Source: Sulfidibacter corallicola (GTDB lineage: Bacteria; Acidobacteriota; Holophagae; Acanthopleuribacterales; Acanthopleuribacteraceae). Taken from it: a DNA stretch of 64,000 bases. The DNA lies in contig NZ_CP071793.1 of assembly GCF_017498545.1 (NCBI RefSeq), positions 2,852,001 through 2,916,000 on the forward strand, read 5' to 3'. The translations under genes were made by a program, and so were the position numbers. Positions within the stretch are counted from its first letter, which is position 1. Every line of letters begins with the position of its first letter. Below the pieces are notes generated by a model that had not been told where the DNA came from, searched no databases, and worked only from the letters and a program-made list of their open reading frames with translations. Shown here piece by piece: positions 63,906 to 64,000 of this stretch.

Positions 63906-64000
63906 TCAATCGGATTCGGGTTCGGTTTTGGGACCGGTGTCGACACCGGCGCGCGGCCCGAAGATCAGTTTCACGCTCAAATTCGATTTGGCCTTGCCGC
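63906..64000 (-). CDS. Partial gene, C-terminal end of a possible trypsin-co-occurring protein
   Basis: Only the last 30 codons are in the window, reading GKAKSNLSVKLIFGPRAG and ending TEPESD before a TGA at 63908-63906. The pattern of an Ala/Lys turn followed by a 'NLSVKLIF' strand resembles the last strand of the short trypsin-co-occurring (CU044_2847/Tryco1-like) proteins often encoded beside such proteases. The evidence is thin because most of the gene is missing. It touches the protease frame, so it is the upstream member of the operon. Confidence 0.45.
   Translation of the reverse strand, partial: GKAKSNLSVKLIFGPRAGVDTGPKTEPESD

Overview
The window is high-GC, densely coded bacterial DNA. 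Its gene content points to a complex-signalling Gram-negative soil or marine bacterium. It has several very large Ser/Thr-kinase, AAA and TPR proteins, a MoxR/trypsin conflict-type operon, a Pnkp/Hen1 RNA-repair pair, terpene-cyclase-like genes and many dispersed non-coding repeats. An Acidobacteriota (Holophagae/Acanthopleuribacter-like) or myxobacteria-like genome would fit. That is an inference from gene content only; no rRNA or other phylogenetic marker is present. I saw no tRNA, rRNA, CRISPR array or intact insertion sequence.

Layout. 1-475: short palindromic tandem repeats. 476-4480 (minus): pnkp then hen1, an RNA-end-healing operon behind a recognisable promoter. 4974-7165: a secreted protein with a duplicated domain and an amidohydrolase remnant. 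7435-10942: a chemoreceptor with a NIT-like sensor, a c-type cytochrome and a Crp/Fnr regulator. 11013-21591: a metabolic neighbourhood with a radical SAM protein, a cysteine desulfurase, a GcvH-like lipoyl carrier, a CobW-type GTPase, an 8-Cys Fe-S protein, a DUF116-polyprenyl synthase fusion, a small prenyltransferase-fold protein and a class II terpene cyclase carrying DADD. Together these look like an uncharacterised terpenoid pathway with Fe-S and lipoyl helpers. 21592-22610: about 1 kb of degenerate repeats. 22611-25169: a membrane-anchored pentapeptide-repeat protein fused to a solute-binding-protein-like domain.

25170-32749 is an accessory island with AT-rich spacers. It holds two paralogous single-pass membrane proteins, two paralogous helical proteins that resemble the pore-forming domain I of Cry delta-endotoxins, and one 447-aa orphan. 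I consider it the best candidate for an undescribed toxin-type system.

33049-44904 is a signalling cluster: a pseudokinase-AAA-GAF-histidine kinase giant, a receiver protein with a decayed ATPase, a receiver-PAS-GGDEF-EAL protein and an NtrC-type regulator. 44905-46000 holds 208-bp tandem repeats. 46001-48192 is a secreted lipase-like hydrolase followed by a secreted or anchored partner. 48390-49060 is a large inverted repeat enclosing 33-bp tandem repeats. 49213-53503 holds a membrane Ser/Thr kinase with TPRs and a SpoIIE/PP2C-like phosphatase. 54783-64000 (minus) is an operon of a small partial gene, a trypsin-like protease fused to an unknown domain, a MoxR ATPase and a 2159-aa membrane protein with a vWA-like domain. 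It resembles the described vWA-MoxR (VMAP-type) NTP-dependent conflict systems but has an unusual giant third component.
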